Origin: an uncultured Eubacteriales bacterium
GTDB taxonomy: Bacteria; Bacillota; Clostridia; Oscillospirales; Acutalibacteraceae
Direction of reading: 5' to 3'
NCBI GenBank assembly: GCA_900315815.1
Contig: ONAS01000021.1
Span: 1 to 46,683 of the forward strand
Length of the DNA: 46,683 nt
A program made the position numbers and the translations under genes. Position 1 is the first letter of the stretch; every line of letters begins with the position of its first letter. Below are positions 33,710-41,766 of this stretch, piece by piece. A model generated the notes under the pieces. It saw nothing but the letters and a program-made list of their open reading frames with translations, was not told the origin of the DNA and did no database searches.

Positions 33710-33909
33710 TCGGTGCCGTCAGACCGGACTGTCCGGTCATCGTATTCACATTTTGATATTTTCACACTGCCGTCAGCTCGATTTTTCGGGCTGACGGAAT
33801 AGTTGTGTTATAGGCTCCCTTTCCGATGCGCGACATTGTAAGGCTCCCGGGGAGCCGTGGCGATCCCACAAAAAGGAGCCGTTATCTTTGTTTTTGGAGT
33901 GTATGAAAA
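33710..33909 (+). promoter_or_regulatory. Structured region between divIVA and ileS, possible attenuator
   Basis: This 200-nt gap contains several inverted repeats. One pairs 33722-33728 with 33732-33738. A second pairs CCGTCAGC 33770-33777 with GCTGACGG 33790-33797. GGCTCC occurs at 33813-33818 and 33842-33847, and its complement GGAGCC at 33851-33856 and 33875-33880, so two mutually exclusive hairpins can form. The later GGAGCC is followed by a T-rich stretch, as in a terminator/antiterminator pair. No consensus T-box sequence is visible and no promoter is clear. Confidence 0.45.
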
Positions 33910-36675
33910 ATGTCTCAGGATTATAACGCTACCCTGAATCTGCCGAAAACCGACTTCCCCATGCGCGGCGGTCTGCCTCAGTCCGAGCCCAAGACCTTAG
34001 CCCGCTGGGAAGAGGAAAAGGTATATGATAAGCTGATCAAAAAGAACGAGGGCAAGCCGCTTTACGTGCTGCATGACGGCCCTCCTTACGCAAACGGCGA
34101 TATCCATCTCGGACACGCCCTCAATAAGATCCTCAAGGACTTCATCGTCCGCTATAAGAACATGGCAGGCTTTAATTCGCCCTTTGTTCCCGGCTGGGAT
34201 ACTCACGGGCTTCCCACCGAGCTGAAGGCGCGTGCCAAGGCAGGCATCGGCTCCTCTGCCGATATCTCCGTCGTCGAGCTGCGCCGCCTCTGCGAGGAAT
34301 TCGTCAAGGGCTATATCAACGACCAGCGCGAGCAGTTCAAGCGTCTGGGCATCATCGGCGAGTGGGACGATCCCTACATCACCCTCAATCCGCGCTTTGA
34401 GGCGGAGCAGATCAAGGTCTTTGCCGAAATGGCGGACAAGGGCTATATCTACAAGGGTCTCAAGCCGGTCTACTGGTGCCCCGAGTGCAAAACCGCTCTC
34501 GCCGAAGCAGAGGTCGAGTATTCCGAGGATCCCTGCTTCTCGATCTATGTCAAATTCCGCGTGACCGACGACCTCGGCAAATTCGCTGCGATGGGCATCG
34601 ACCCGTCCAAGGTGAGCTTCGTCATCTGGACGACCACCACATGGACGCTCCCTGCGAACCTTGCTATCTGCGTCGGTCCGCGCTATGAGTATTCCGTCAT
34701 CAAGACCGGCGACGAGTATCTCGTCATGGCGACCGACCTGTATGAGAACGCGATGGCGCAGGCGGAGATCACCGATTATGAGGTCGTCGCGACCGTCAAG
34801 GGCGCGGAGCTGGAGTATATGAAGACCCGGCATCCGTTCCTCGACCGCGAATCCCTGCTGATCGTCGGCGAGCATGTCACGCTCGAAAGCGGTACCGGCT
34901 GTGTCCACACCGCTCCCGGACACGGCGTCGACGACTATAATGTCTGCCAGAATTATCCCGAGATCCCGACCATCTGTCCCGTCGATTCCGACGGTATTCT
35001 GACTGAGGAGGCGGGTCAGTTCGCGGGTCTTACCACCGACGAGGCGAACAAGAAGATCGCCGCGTATCTGGAAGAGACCGGCGCGCTCTTCGCGCTGAAA
35101 AAGATCATCCACCAGTATCCGCATTGCTGGCGCTGCAAAACTCCGATCCTCTTCCGCGCTACCGATCAGTGGTTCTGCTCTGTCGACGACTTCAAGGAGC
35201 AGGCTGTCGATGCGATCAACACTGTCGAGTGGATCCCCGCGTGGGGCAAGGACCGCATTACCGCGATGGTCCGTGACCGCAAGGACTGGTGCATTTCCCG
35301 CCAGCGCAAATGGGGCGTTCCCATCCCGATCTTCTACTGCAAGGACTGCGGCGAGCCGTATGTCAATAAGGACGCGATGCTCGCTGTTGCCGAGCTGTTC
35401 GGCAAGGAAGGCTCCAACGCATGGTTCACCCATCCCGCCGAGGAGATCCTCCCCGAGGGAACCGTCTGTCCCAAGTGCGGCGGTAAGCATTTTGATAAAG
35501 AAAAAGACATCATGGACGTATGGTTCGACAGCGGTTCATCCCACCGCGCGGTCTGCAAGCGCCGCTCCTATCTCGGCGCGCCGGTCGACCTCTATCTCGA
35601 GGGCAACGACCAGTACCGCGGATGGTTCCAGAGCTCGCTTCTGACCTCTGTCGCGACTGAGGGCGTCGCGCCCTACCGCACCGTCCTGACCCACGGCATG
35701 ATCCTCGATATGGAGCGCCGCAAGATGTCCAAATCTCTCGGCAACGGCATCAGCCCGCAGGAGGTCATGAAGCAGTACGGCGCCGATGTGCTCCGTCTGT
35801 GGGTCGCCTCCTCCGACTACCAGTCCGATATCTCCATCTCCCGTGAGATCCTCAAGCAGATGTCCGAGGCATACCGCAAGATCCGCAACACCGCGCGCTA
35901 TATCCTCGGCAACCTGTACGACTTTGACCCGGATACCGATATGGTCGCGCCCGACAAGCTCCTGCCGATCGATCAGTGGGCGGTCGTCAAGCTCAACGAG
36001 CTGATCGAAAAGTGCCTCAAGGCTTACGATAAATTCGAATTCCATCAGGTATACCATTCTGTCCACAACTTCTGTGTCGTCGATATGAGTAACTTCTATC
36101 TTGACGTTCTCAAGGACAGACTGTACACCGAGAAGGCGGATTCTCCCGCCCGCAGAGCGGCCCAGACGGCGATGTATCTGATCCTCGACGCGCTGACCCG
36201 CATGCTCACCCCGATCCTTGCCTATACTGCCGACGAAATCTGGCGCTATATGCCGCACCGTGCGTCGGACGACAGGGAGAACGTTCTCTTCAACGATATG
36301 CCCAAGCCCGTCGCGCTTGAGGTCGCCGATGACTTTATCGCGACATGGGACCGCATCCATGCCCTGCGCGACACCGTCAAGAAATCCCTCGAGGTCGTCA
36401 TCAAGGAGAAGGTCGTCAAGACCTCACTGGAGACCTGCGTGGTGCTCAAGGCTTCCGGCGGCGATTACGCCTTTATCAGCTCCGTACTGCCCGAGCTGAA
36501 AGCCGCGTTCATCGTCTCCGATGTCAAGCTGATCGAGGCGGACGGCGAACTGTCCGTTGAGATCCAAAAGGCCGAGGGCGAAAAGTGCGAACGCTGCTGG
36601 GGCTATTCCGCCACCGTAGGCGAGTCTCACGAGCATCCGACCCTCTGCGCACGCTGTGCCGCGATCCTTTCATAA
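33910..36675 (+). CDS. ileS: Isoleucyl-tRNA synthetase
   Basis: A 921-residue class I synthetase. HIGH is seen as HLGH at residues 66-69 in HDGPPYANGDIHLGHALNK, and KMSKS in RRKMSKSLGN. The CP1 editing domain removes valine (IWTTTTWTLPANLA, TAPGHGVDDY). The anticodon-binding domain follows, and a zinc site closes the protein (CERCWG ... CARC), as in the bacterial IleS1 type. ATG 33910 has TTTGGAG upstream at 10 nt; a nearby ATG at 33903 is out of frame. The divIVA-ileS-lspA-rlu order is conserved in Firmicutes. Confidence 0.97.
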   Translation: MSQDYNATLNLPKTDFPMRGGLPQSEPKTLARWEEEKVYDKLIKKNEGKPLYVLHDGPPYANGDIHLGHALNKILKDFIVRYKNMAGFNSPFVPGWDTHGLPTELKARAKAGIGSSADISVVELRRLCEEFVKGYINDQREQFKRLGIIGEWDDPYITLNPRFEAEQIKVFAEMADKGYIYKGLKPVYWCPECKTALAEAEVEYSEDPCFSIYVKFRVTDDLGKFAAMGIDPSKVSFVIWTTTTWTLPANLAICVGPRYEYSVIKTGDEYLVMATDLYENAMAQAEITDYEVVATVKGAELEYMKTRHPFLDRESLLIVGEHVTLESGTGCVHTAPGHGVDDYNVCQNYPEIPTICPVDSDGILTEEAGQFAGLTTDEANKKIAAYLEETGALFALKKIIHQYPHCWRCKTPILFRATDQWFCSVDDFKEQAVDAINTVEWIPAWGKDRITAMVRDRKDWCISRQRKWGVPIPIFYCKDCGEPYVNKDAMLAVAELFGKEGSNAWFTHPAEEILPEGTVCPKCGGKHFDKEKDIMDVWFDSGSSHRAVCKRRSYLGAPVDLYLEGNDQYRGWFQSSLLTSVATEGVAPYRTVLTHGMILDMERRKMSKSLGNGISPQEVMKQYGADVLRLWVASSDYQSDISISREILKQMSEAYRKIRNTARYILGNLYDFDPDTDMVAPDKLLPIDQWAVVKLNELIEKCLKAYDKFEFHQVYHSVHNFCVVDMSNFYLDVLKDRLYTEKADSPARRAAQTAMYLILDALTRMLTPILAYTADEIWRYMPHRASDDRENVLFNDMPKPVALEVADDFIATWDRIHALRDTVKKSLEVVIKEKVVKTSLETCVVLKASGGDYAFISSVLPELKAAFIVSDVKLIEADGELSVEIQKAEGEKCERCWGYSATVGESHEHPTLCARCAAILS

Positions 36676-36762
36676 GGCTTTTCGGCAAAGGGAGCTGACG
36701 GCAAGGCTGACTGATGAATGAAGCCGAAGCCGCACAGCGACAACCCGATCTGACTATTCTCC

Positions 36763-36791
36763 GCGGTGTACCGCTTGCTCCGGTACACCGC
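36763..36791 (+). repeat. Perfect 11-bp hairpin just upstream of lspA
   Basis: GCGGTGTACCG (36763-36773) and CGGTACACCGC (36781-36791) are exact inverted repeats with a 7-nt loop, ending 9 nt before the lspA Shine-Dalgarno. No T-run follows, so it does not look like a terminator. Confidence 0.75.
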
Positions 36792-36812
36792 ATTCTCATA
36801 GGAGCGAAAAAC

Positions 36813-37310
36813 ATGATTATTCTGTCTGTTGCCATCATCGTTCTGACGCCGATCCTCGCCGAGGTCATCCGCTATTTCGTCGTCGCGAATCTCAAGCCCG
36901 ACGGCGTTGTGCACGCGATCCCGTCGGTTCTGGATCTCGTCTATTCCGAGAACCGCGGCGTCGCCTTCGGCATGTTCCAGAACGGCACGGTCTTTTTTGC
37001 GATCACCACCTCGATCGTGATCATCGTCGCCGCTGTACTTCTCGTCAAGAATTACAAGAAGAGCAAATTATTCACGGCTGCCGCCTCGCTGATCATCGGC
37101 GGCGGACTCGGCAATCTCTATGAGCGCATCGTCCATGGCTATGTGGTCGATTATCTGCGCCTGTCATTTTTCCCGCCGGTCTGCAATTTTGCCGATTACT
37201 GCATCACCGCCGGTACGGTCTGCCTGATCGTCTACCTGATCTTCTTCTCCGATTTTCTCAAGGACGACAAGAAGAAAAAGCAGATCGCCGATCCCGGCGA
37301 GGACGCCTGA
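36813..37310 (+). CDS. lspA: Lipoprotein signal peptidase (SPase II)
   Basis: A 165-residue membrane aspartyl protease that removes signal peptides from prolipoproteins. Four hydrophobic segments are visible (about 3-22, 58-78, 88-101, 125-145). Conserved boxes are SENRGVAFGMF, GGGLGNLYERIVHGYVVDYL and NFADYCITAG; the catalytic aspartates would be Asp113 and Asp128. The usual Asp of the GNxxDR box is Glu104 here. I chose ATG 36813, with GGAG at 36801-36804; an in-frame ATG at 36714 would add 33 non-hydrophobic residues across a hairpin. It is followed 1 nt later by the rluD-like gene. Confidence 0.93.
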   Translation: MIILSVAIIVLTPILAEVIRYFVVANLKPDGVVHAIPSVLDLVYSENRGVAFGMFQNGTVFFAITTSIVIIVAAVLLVKNYKKSKLFTAAASLIIGGGLGNLYERIVHGYVVDYLRLSFFPPVCNFADYCITAGTVCLIVYLIFFSDFLKDDKKKKQIADPGEDA

Positions 37311-37311
37311 T

Positions 37312-38238
37312 ATGACGCGCCTCAGCTTTACCGTCGATCCCGACGACGCGGGCGTCCGTCTGGACAAATATCTCAGCGACCGTATCGATGATCTCAGCCG
37401 TTCCGCCATCGCAAGGCTGATGGAAGAGGGCAGGGTCACGGTAGGGGAGAGACCCGCGTCCAAAAGCGCAAAGACCGCTCCGGGCGATGTGATTTGTGTC
37501 GAAATAGACGACCCGCAGCCGGTCGATATCACCCCCGAGGATATCCCGCTGGACGTCGTCTATGAGGACGACGATCTGCTGGTGGTCAACAAGCCCAAGG
37601 GGATGGTCGTACATCCCGCGCCGGGCAATTATTCCGGCACGCTGGTGAACGCGCTGATGTTCCGCTGCGGCGATCGGCTCTCCGGCATCAACGGTGAGCT
37701 GCGCCCCGGTATCGTCCACCGCATCGACAAAAACACCTCCGGCTTATTGGCGGTCGCAAAGTCCGACGCCGCTCACGCTGGGCTGTCGCGGCAGATCGCA
37801 GATCACAGCTTCACCCGCGAGTATCTGGCGGTCGCCTACGGCAATATCAAGGAGGACGAGCGCACGGTCGACGCGCCCATCGGACGCCATAAGACCGACC
37901 GCAAGCGCATGTGCGTGACCGAGCTGAACTCCAAGCCTGCCGTCACCCATATCAGAGTGCTGGAAAGGCTTGACGGCTTCACTTACATTTCCTGCCGTCT
38001 GGAGACCGGACGCACCCACCAGATCCGCGTCCACCTCGCCTATATCGGTCACCCGATCGCGGGCGATGACGTCTACGGTCCCAAAAAGGTGATCGCCTCC
38101 CTCGGCGGTCAGTGCCTTCACGCGTATCGGCTCGGCTTCGTTCACCCCGTATCGGGCGAATATCTCGAGTTCACCGCGGATCCGCCGGAGTCGTTCACCG
38201 CCTTTCTTAACAAGCTGAAAGGCTCAAATCGTCATTAA
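37312..38238 (+). CDS. RluA/RluD-family pseudouridine synthase
   Basis: A 308-residue rRNA/tRNA pseudouridine synthase. An N-terminal S4 RNA-binding domain (about 12-75: VRLDKYLSDRIDDLSRSAIA) precedes the catalytic domain. The active-site Asp lies in the signature HRIDKNTSGLLAVAKSD. GRTHQIRVHLAYIGHPIAGD is also typical. In Firmicutes this gene (ylyB/rluD) follows lspA, as here. The exact target uridines cannot be told from sequence, so I give no symbol. Confidence 0.93.
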   Translation: MTRLSFTVDPDDAGVRLDKYLSDRIDDLSRSAIARLMEEGRVTVGERPASKSAKTAPGDVICVEIDDPQPVDITPEDIPLDVVYEDDDLLVVNKPKGMVVHPAPGNYSGTLVNALMFRCGDRLSGINGELRPGIVHRIDKNTSGLLAVAKSDAAHAGLSRQIADHSFTREYLAVAYGNIKEDERTVDAPIGRHKTDRKRMCVTELNSKPAVTHIRVLERLDGFTYISCRLETGRTHQIRVHLAYIGHPIAGDDVYGPKKVIASLGGQCLHAYRLGFVHPVSGEYLEFTADPPESFTAFLNKLKGSNRH

Positions 38239-38271
38239 CTGCCGACTATCAGCCGCAAACAGCCAACTATT
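38237..38271 (+). repeat. Degenerate 7-nt repeats after the rluD-like gene
   Basis: Five consecutive heptamers, AACTGCC, GACTATC, AGCCGCA, AACAGCC and AACTATT, resemble the array in front of mutS in phase and consensus but are decayed. They start inside the stop codon of the rluD-like gene. Confidence 0.5.
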
Positions 38272-38283
38272 TTCAAAAAACAC

Positions 38284-38312
38284 TTGCATTTTGTTCCGCT
38301 TTATGTTACAAT
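38284..38312 (+). promoter_or_regulatory. Sigma-A promoter of rplS
   Basis: TTGCAT at 38284-38289 and TACAAT at 38307-38312 with 17 nt between them. Confidence 0.82.
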
Positions 38313-38318
38313 ACTTAG

Positions 38319-38436
38319 GCATTTGAATAGCCGTCACGTCAGTTGATGGGGTTCAGATCTGGGTTTAATGCTCAAATTTGAAGCGGATAGTCCTCTGCCC
38401 GATATGAGGCATGAATGTCTGACATTTTATTAGGAG
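38319..38436 (+). promoter_or_regulatory. Long untranslated leader of rplS
   Basis: The rplS transcript would carry a leader of about 120 nt. It contains several short self-complementary segments: GGC/GCC around 38318-38332, the palindromes CAGATCTG and CAAATTTG, and TGCC/GGCA near 38398-38413. GTCAG at about 38338 can pair with CTGAC near 38420. An L19 autoregulatory leader is known in some Firmicutes; I cannot confirm that this is one. Confidence 0.35.
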
Positions 38437-38442
38437 GAAATT

Positions 38443-38790
38443 ATGGACGCATTAAAGAAAATTGCAGAAGGTTCTGTAAAAGAGACCACACCCGAGTTTC
38501 ACATCGGTGATACCGTAAAGGTATCCGTTAACATCCGCGAGGGTGAACGCGAGAGAATCCAGATGTTCGAGGGTACCGTTATTGCGCGCCGCGGTTCCGG
38601 CGTAGCTGAGACCTTCACCGTTCGCCGCGTATCCTACGGCGTAGGTGTTGAAAGAGTTTTCCCGCTTCACAGCCCGAACGTCGTCGACGTCAAGGTTGTC
38701 CGCCGCGGTAAAGTTCGCCGCAGCAAGCTCTACTATCTGCGTGACAGAGTCGGTAAGGCTGCTAAGGTCAAGGAAGAGATCCGTAAATAA
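38443..38790 (+). CDS. rplS: 50S ribosomal protein L19 (bL19)
   Basis: A 115-residue protein of the 50S/30S interface. It contains the conserved [35 protein letters not shown], and the C-terminal [20 protein letters not shown]. The start at ATG 38443 has AGGAGGAAA upstream. In many bacteria rplS follows trmD and rimM; here it stands alone between its own promoter and terminator. Confidence 0.97.
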   Translation: MDALKKIAEGSVKETTPEFHIGDTVKVSVNIREGERERIQMFEGTVIARRGSGVAETFTVRRVSYGVGVERVFPLHSPNVVDVKVVRRGKVRRSKLYYLRDRVGKAAKVKEEIRK

Positions 38791-38799
38791 TTTTTTTGA

Positions 38800-38826
38800 A
38801 AGGGGGGCTTTACAAGTCCCCTTTTT
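38800..38826 (+). terminator. Terminator after rplS
   Basis: AAGGGG at 38800-38805 pairs with CCCCTT at 38818-38823, with wobble pairs extending the stem, and is followed by TTT. The -35 box of the lepB promoter lies inside its loop. Confidence 0.85.
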
Positions 38827-38837
38827 ACGTGTATGAT
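38809..38837 (+). promoter_or_regulatory. Promoter of lepB overlapping the rplS terminator
   Basis: TTTACA at 38809-38814 and TATGAT at 38832-38837 with a 17-nt spacer. Confidence 0.72.
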
Positions 38838-38872
38838 AGTAATGCAAAAACAGATACTTGGAGATGTGAATC

Positions 38873-39544
38873 TTGACGATAGATAAAAAGAAGATCGACG
38901 CCCTGTACGACGAGGGCTTTGACGAGACGGCTCCCGCGCGTGACGACGGGACAGTAACCATCAAACTGAAAAAAAGCCCGGTGACCTCTACCGTGTTCGA
39001 TTGGCTGGGCAGTCTGTTCATGGCGCTGATCTGCGTTCTGATCGTGATGACCTTTTTCTTCCGCATCATCGACGTAGACGGTCCGTCCATGGAAAGCACC
39101 CTGATCAATACCGACAAGGTCGTCATCACCGACCTTTTCTATACGCCCCACCAGGGCGATATCGTGGTCATCAGCCACGCCGAGCGTTACGACAAGGCGC
39201 TGATCAAGCGCGTGATCGCGACCGAGGGACAGGATCTGCAGATCGACTTTGCCAACAACAAGGTCTATGTTGACGGCGAACTGCTCAACGAGGATTATAT
39301 CCAGGGCATCACCAAGCTGGGCGATAAATCCGCCGAGGAGGTCAACGGGATCATCCCTGAGGGCAAGGTGTTCGTCATGGGCGACAACCGTACCGTATCG
39401 CTGGACAGCCGTTTCAAGGAGGTCGGACTCATCAATGTGTCCGATATCATCGGCAAGGCACAACTGGATATCATCCCGCATTCCTACGATTCCTCCGGCA
39501 AGCTCAAGCTGGATTTCTCAAAGATCCGCTACCTGTACGATTAA
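38873..39544 (+). CDS. lepB: Signal peptidase I
   Basis: A 223-residue membrane serine protease that removes signal peptides from exported proteins, presumably including the surface protein at 16.0 kb. One transmembrane segment (about 45-65) follows an acidic cytoplasmic N-terminus. The catalytic Ser72 is in DGPSMESTL and Lys112 in LIKRVIATEGQ; MGDNRTVSLDSR is the last conserved box. It starts at TTG 38873 with GGAGATG 9-10 nt upstream; no ATG suits the frame before the membrane segment. It follows rplS and precedes rbgA, as in Bacillus and Clostridia. Confidence 0.95.
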   Translation: MTIDKKKIDALYDEGFDETAPARDDGTVTIKLKKSPVTSTVFDWLGSLFMALICVLIVMTFFFRIIDVDGPSMESTLINTDKVVITDLFYTPHQGDIVVISHAERYDKALIKRVIATEGQDLQIDFANNKVYVDGELLNEDYIQGITKLGDKSAEEVNGIIPEGKVFVMGDNRTVSLDSRFKEVGLINVSDIIGKAQLDIIPHSYDSSGKLKLDFSKIRYLYD

Positions 39545-39553
39545 TAAAACCGC

Positions 39554-39582
39554 AGCCTGCTTCGCACGGAGCAGGCTTTTTT
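39554..39582 (+). terminator. Terminator after lepB
   Basis: AGCCTGCT at 39554-39561 pairs with AGCAGGCT at 39570-39577 around an 8-nt loop, and the last T begins a run of six. It ends 17 nt before the rbgA start. Confidence 0.92.
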
Positions 39583-39598
39583 GAAAAGTGATACCTCT

Positions 39599-40630
39599 AT
39601 GAAAAGTCAAAAGAATTTTCCGAAAAAGAATAAAAGCACCGGCCGTCCCCCGCAGAAGCAGGGCGGCAGGAGCGGCGCGCGGATGAAAGGCAGCGCGGCA
39701 AAACCGGCCGCAAAGCTGGCTCCAAAGCCCAAAAAGCAGAAGAAGCCCGCTGCCTCCGACTCGCCGCATACCCAGACCATCCAGTGGTTCCCGGGACATA
39801 TGACAAAGACCAAGCGTCAGATCGAACGTGACCTGCGGCTGGTCGACGCTGTCGCCGAGATCCTCGACGCGCGCATCCCGATCTCCTCGCGCAATCCCGA
39901 TATCGCCTCGCTCACCTCGGGCAAGCCGCGCGTGATCCTGCTGAACAAGTGCGACATGGCGGATAAAAAGGCGACCCGCGACTGGGTCGACGCGCTGTCC
40001 GGCGACAAGGTGCGCGTGATCCCCGTCGACTGCAAAAGCGGCAGGGGAGTGGAGCGCTTTGTCCCCGCACTGAGCGAGCTGCTCGCGGAAAAGATCGACG
40101 CGTACCGCAAAAAGGGAATGCTGAATCCCACGATGCGCGTGATGATCGTCGGTATCCCGAACGTCGGCAAATCCACCTTCATCAACCGCATCGCGGGCAA
40201 GAACAAGGCACAGTCTGCCGACCGCCCCGGCGTGACCCGCGGCAATCAGTGGTTCACGGTCTCCAAGGGCTTTGAGATGCTGGATACCCCCGGCGTACTG
40301 TGGCCGAAGTTCGACGACCAGACTGTCGGCGAACGCCTCGCATTCACCGGTGCGATCAAGGACAATATCATGGATATCGAGCTGCTCGCCGTCCGTCTGC
40401 TGGATCTGCTCAAGGAGCTGAGAACGCCGGAATTCATCGAGCGCTACTCACTGACCGACGACGACCTCAGCCTGCCGTCCTATGAACTGCTTGCCGTGAT
40501 CGCGAAGCATCGCGGGATGCTGGTATCCGGCGGCGAGGCAGACACCGAGCGCGCCTCCGCGACCGTTCTCGACGAGTTCCGCGCTTCAAAGCTCGGCCGT
40601 ATCACACTGGAATCCCCCGAGAAGAAGTAG
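39599..40630 (+). CDS. rbgA: Ribosome biogenesis GTPase RbgA (YlqF)
   Basis: A 343-residue circularly permuted GTPase needed for late 50S assembly. The motifs appear in the permuted order: G4 NKCD first, then G1 GIPNVGKST and G3 DTPG. The family core begins near residue 60 with TIQWFPGHMTKTKRQI and ends with a C-terminal RNA-binding domain. The first 58 residues are an extra Lys/Pro/Ala/Gly-rich basic tail not found in Bacillus RbgA (about 282 residues). I chose ATG 39599, though its ribosome binding site is weak (AAAAGTGAT). No ATG lies between it and the WFPGHM core except Met29. Confidence 0.9.
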   Translation: MKSQKNFPKKNKSTGRPPQKQGGRSGARMKGSAAKPAAKLAPKPKKQKKPAASDSPHTQTIQWFPGHMTKTKRQIERDLRLVDAVAEILDARIPISSRNPDIASLTSGKPRVILLNKCDMADKKATRDWVDALSGDKVRVIPVDCKSGRGVERFVPALSELLAEKIDAYRKKGMLNPTMRVMIVGIPNVGKSTFINRIAGKNKAQSADRPGVTRGNQWFTVSKGFEMLDTPGVLWPKFDDQTVGERLAFTGAIKDNIMDIELLAVRLLDLLKELRTPEFIERYSLTDDDLSLPSYELLAVIAKHRGMLVSGGEADTERASATVLDEFRASKLGRITLESPEKK

Positions 40631-40678
40631 GGAAGGGCTTGCCGTTTTTTATCCTGAGTCCGAAAGGAGAACCATTCT

Positions 40679-41290
40679 ATGGACTGGTTGTATTATGAAA
40701 AAGAAGCCGCGCTGAAGGGCTACAAAGCCGTCTGCGGCGTGGATGAAGCAGGACGCGGACCGCTCGCGGGACCCGTCTGCGCCGCCGCTGTGATCCTGCC
40801 CGAGGGCTGTATCATCGAGGGTGTGAACGATTCCAAAAAGCTCACGGAAAAGAAGCGTGAAGCGCTCTTCGATGTGATCGTCGAACAGGCGCTCGCCTGC
40901 TCTGTTGCGTTCGGCACGGTCGAGGAGATCGAGCGCGACAATATTCTCGCGACGACCATGAATACCATGAAGCGCGCGGTAGAGGGACTGTCCGTCAAGG
41001 CGGATTACGCCATGATCGACGGCAACCGTCTCCCGCCGCTGGAGATCCCCTGCGAGTACATCGTCAAGGGCGACGCCAAGTCGATGTCCATCGCCGCCGC
41101 GTCCATTCTCGCCAAGGTCACGCGTGACCGCCTGATGCTGGAATACGCAAAAAAGTACCCGGAATATGAGTTTGAAAAGCATAAGGGCTACGGCACCAAG
41201 CTGCACGTGGAAAGGATCCTCGAATACGGACCCAGCCCCATCCATCGGCTCAGCTTCCTCAAAAAGATCTACGCAAAGAACGCAAAATGA
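40679..41290 (+). CDS. rnhB: Ribonuclease HII
   Basis: A 203-residue endonuclease that nicks 5' of ribonucleotides in DNA and removes RNA-DNA hybrids. The signature [16 protein letters not shown] carries Asp22 and Glu23; the further acidic residues lie in [12 protein letters not shown] and [17 protein letters not shown] and HRLSFLKKI complete the C-terminal part. ATG 40679 has AAAGGAG upstream. It overlaps yraN by 4 nt (ATGA). The rbgA-rnhB-yraN order is conserved. Confidence 0.96.
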   Translation: MDWLYYEKEAALKGYKAVCGVDEAGRGPLAGPVCAAAVILPEGCIIEGVNDSKKLTEKKREALFDVIVEQALACSVAFGTVEEIERDNILATTMNTMKRAVEGLSVKADYAMIDGNRLPPLEIPCEYIVKGDAKSMSIAAASILAKVTRDRLMLEYAKKYPEYEFEKHKGYGTKLHVERILEYGPSPIHRLSFLKKIYAKNAK

Positions 41291-41679
41291 AACCGCTCAC
41301 CAATCGACAATTCGGCGCGCTGGGCGAAAAATTCGCCGCCGATCATCTGAAACAGCACGGTTATAAAATTCTGGAGAAGAATTATAAAAACAGGCTGGGA
41401 GAGCTGGATATCATCGCGAAAAAGGACGGGATCATTGTCTTTGCCGAGGTGAAGACCCGCCCCGTCGATGCTGCTGTCGCCGGTATGTATGCCGTTGATA
41501 AGCGCAAGCAGTTCCATATCTTCCGGACCGCTTCCCGCTATCTGGAAGAGTCAGGAACCGATCTTCAGCCGCGCTTTGACGTGATAGAGGTGACGGTCGA
41601 CCGCGCCGCGGGCAAGCTGGTTTCCGTCAATCATCTCGAGGCGGCGTTTTCCCAGACCGAGCCTTACGCAAGGTTCTGA
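41287..41679 (+). CDS. yraN: YraN/UPF0102 family nuclease-like protein
   Basis: A 130-residue protein of the UPF0102 family with a restriction-endonuclease-like core: [19 protein letters not shown], then [17 protein letters not shown] and IVFAEVKTR. The E-x(n)-D-x(n)-ExK pattern (Glu, Asp, Glu-Val-Lys) suggests metal-dependent nuclease chemistry; its role is unproven, though it often accompanies rnhB. The start overlaps the rnhB stop as ATGA. It is followed by a bidirectional terminator. Confidence 0.93.
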   Translation: MKPLTNRQFGALGEKFAADHLKQHGYKILEKNYKNRLGELDIIAKKDGIIVFAEVKTRPVDAAVAGMYAVDKRKQFHIFRTASRYLEESGTDLQPRFDVIEVTVDRAAGKLVSVNHLEAAFSQTEPYARF

Positions 41680-41735
41680 CAAACCGTTCTCGTGAAGCAA
41701 AAGTCATCCGATGACCGGATACGCTTTGATACGCA

Positions 41736-41764
41736 AAAACCGCCGACTTAGAATCGGCGGTTTT
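41736..41764. terminator. Bidirectional terminator between yraN and the minus-strand gene
   Basis: An 11-bp stem pairs 41736-41746 with 41754-41764 around a 7-nt loop, with A-run on the left and T-run on the right, so it can serve both converging transcripts. Confidence 0.92.
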
Positions 41765-41766
41765 CC

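Noticed and set aside
33855..33880. Possible T-box in front of ileS
   Set aside because: A GTGG hairpin is present, but the conserved 14-nt T-box element and a recognisable specifier loop are not; the gap is also short for a standard T-box.
38340..38375. tRNA-like GGTTCAGATC string in the rplS leader
   Set aside because: No acceptor stem or anticodon arm can be drawn around it.
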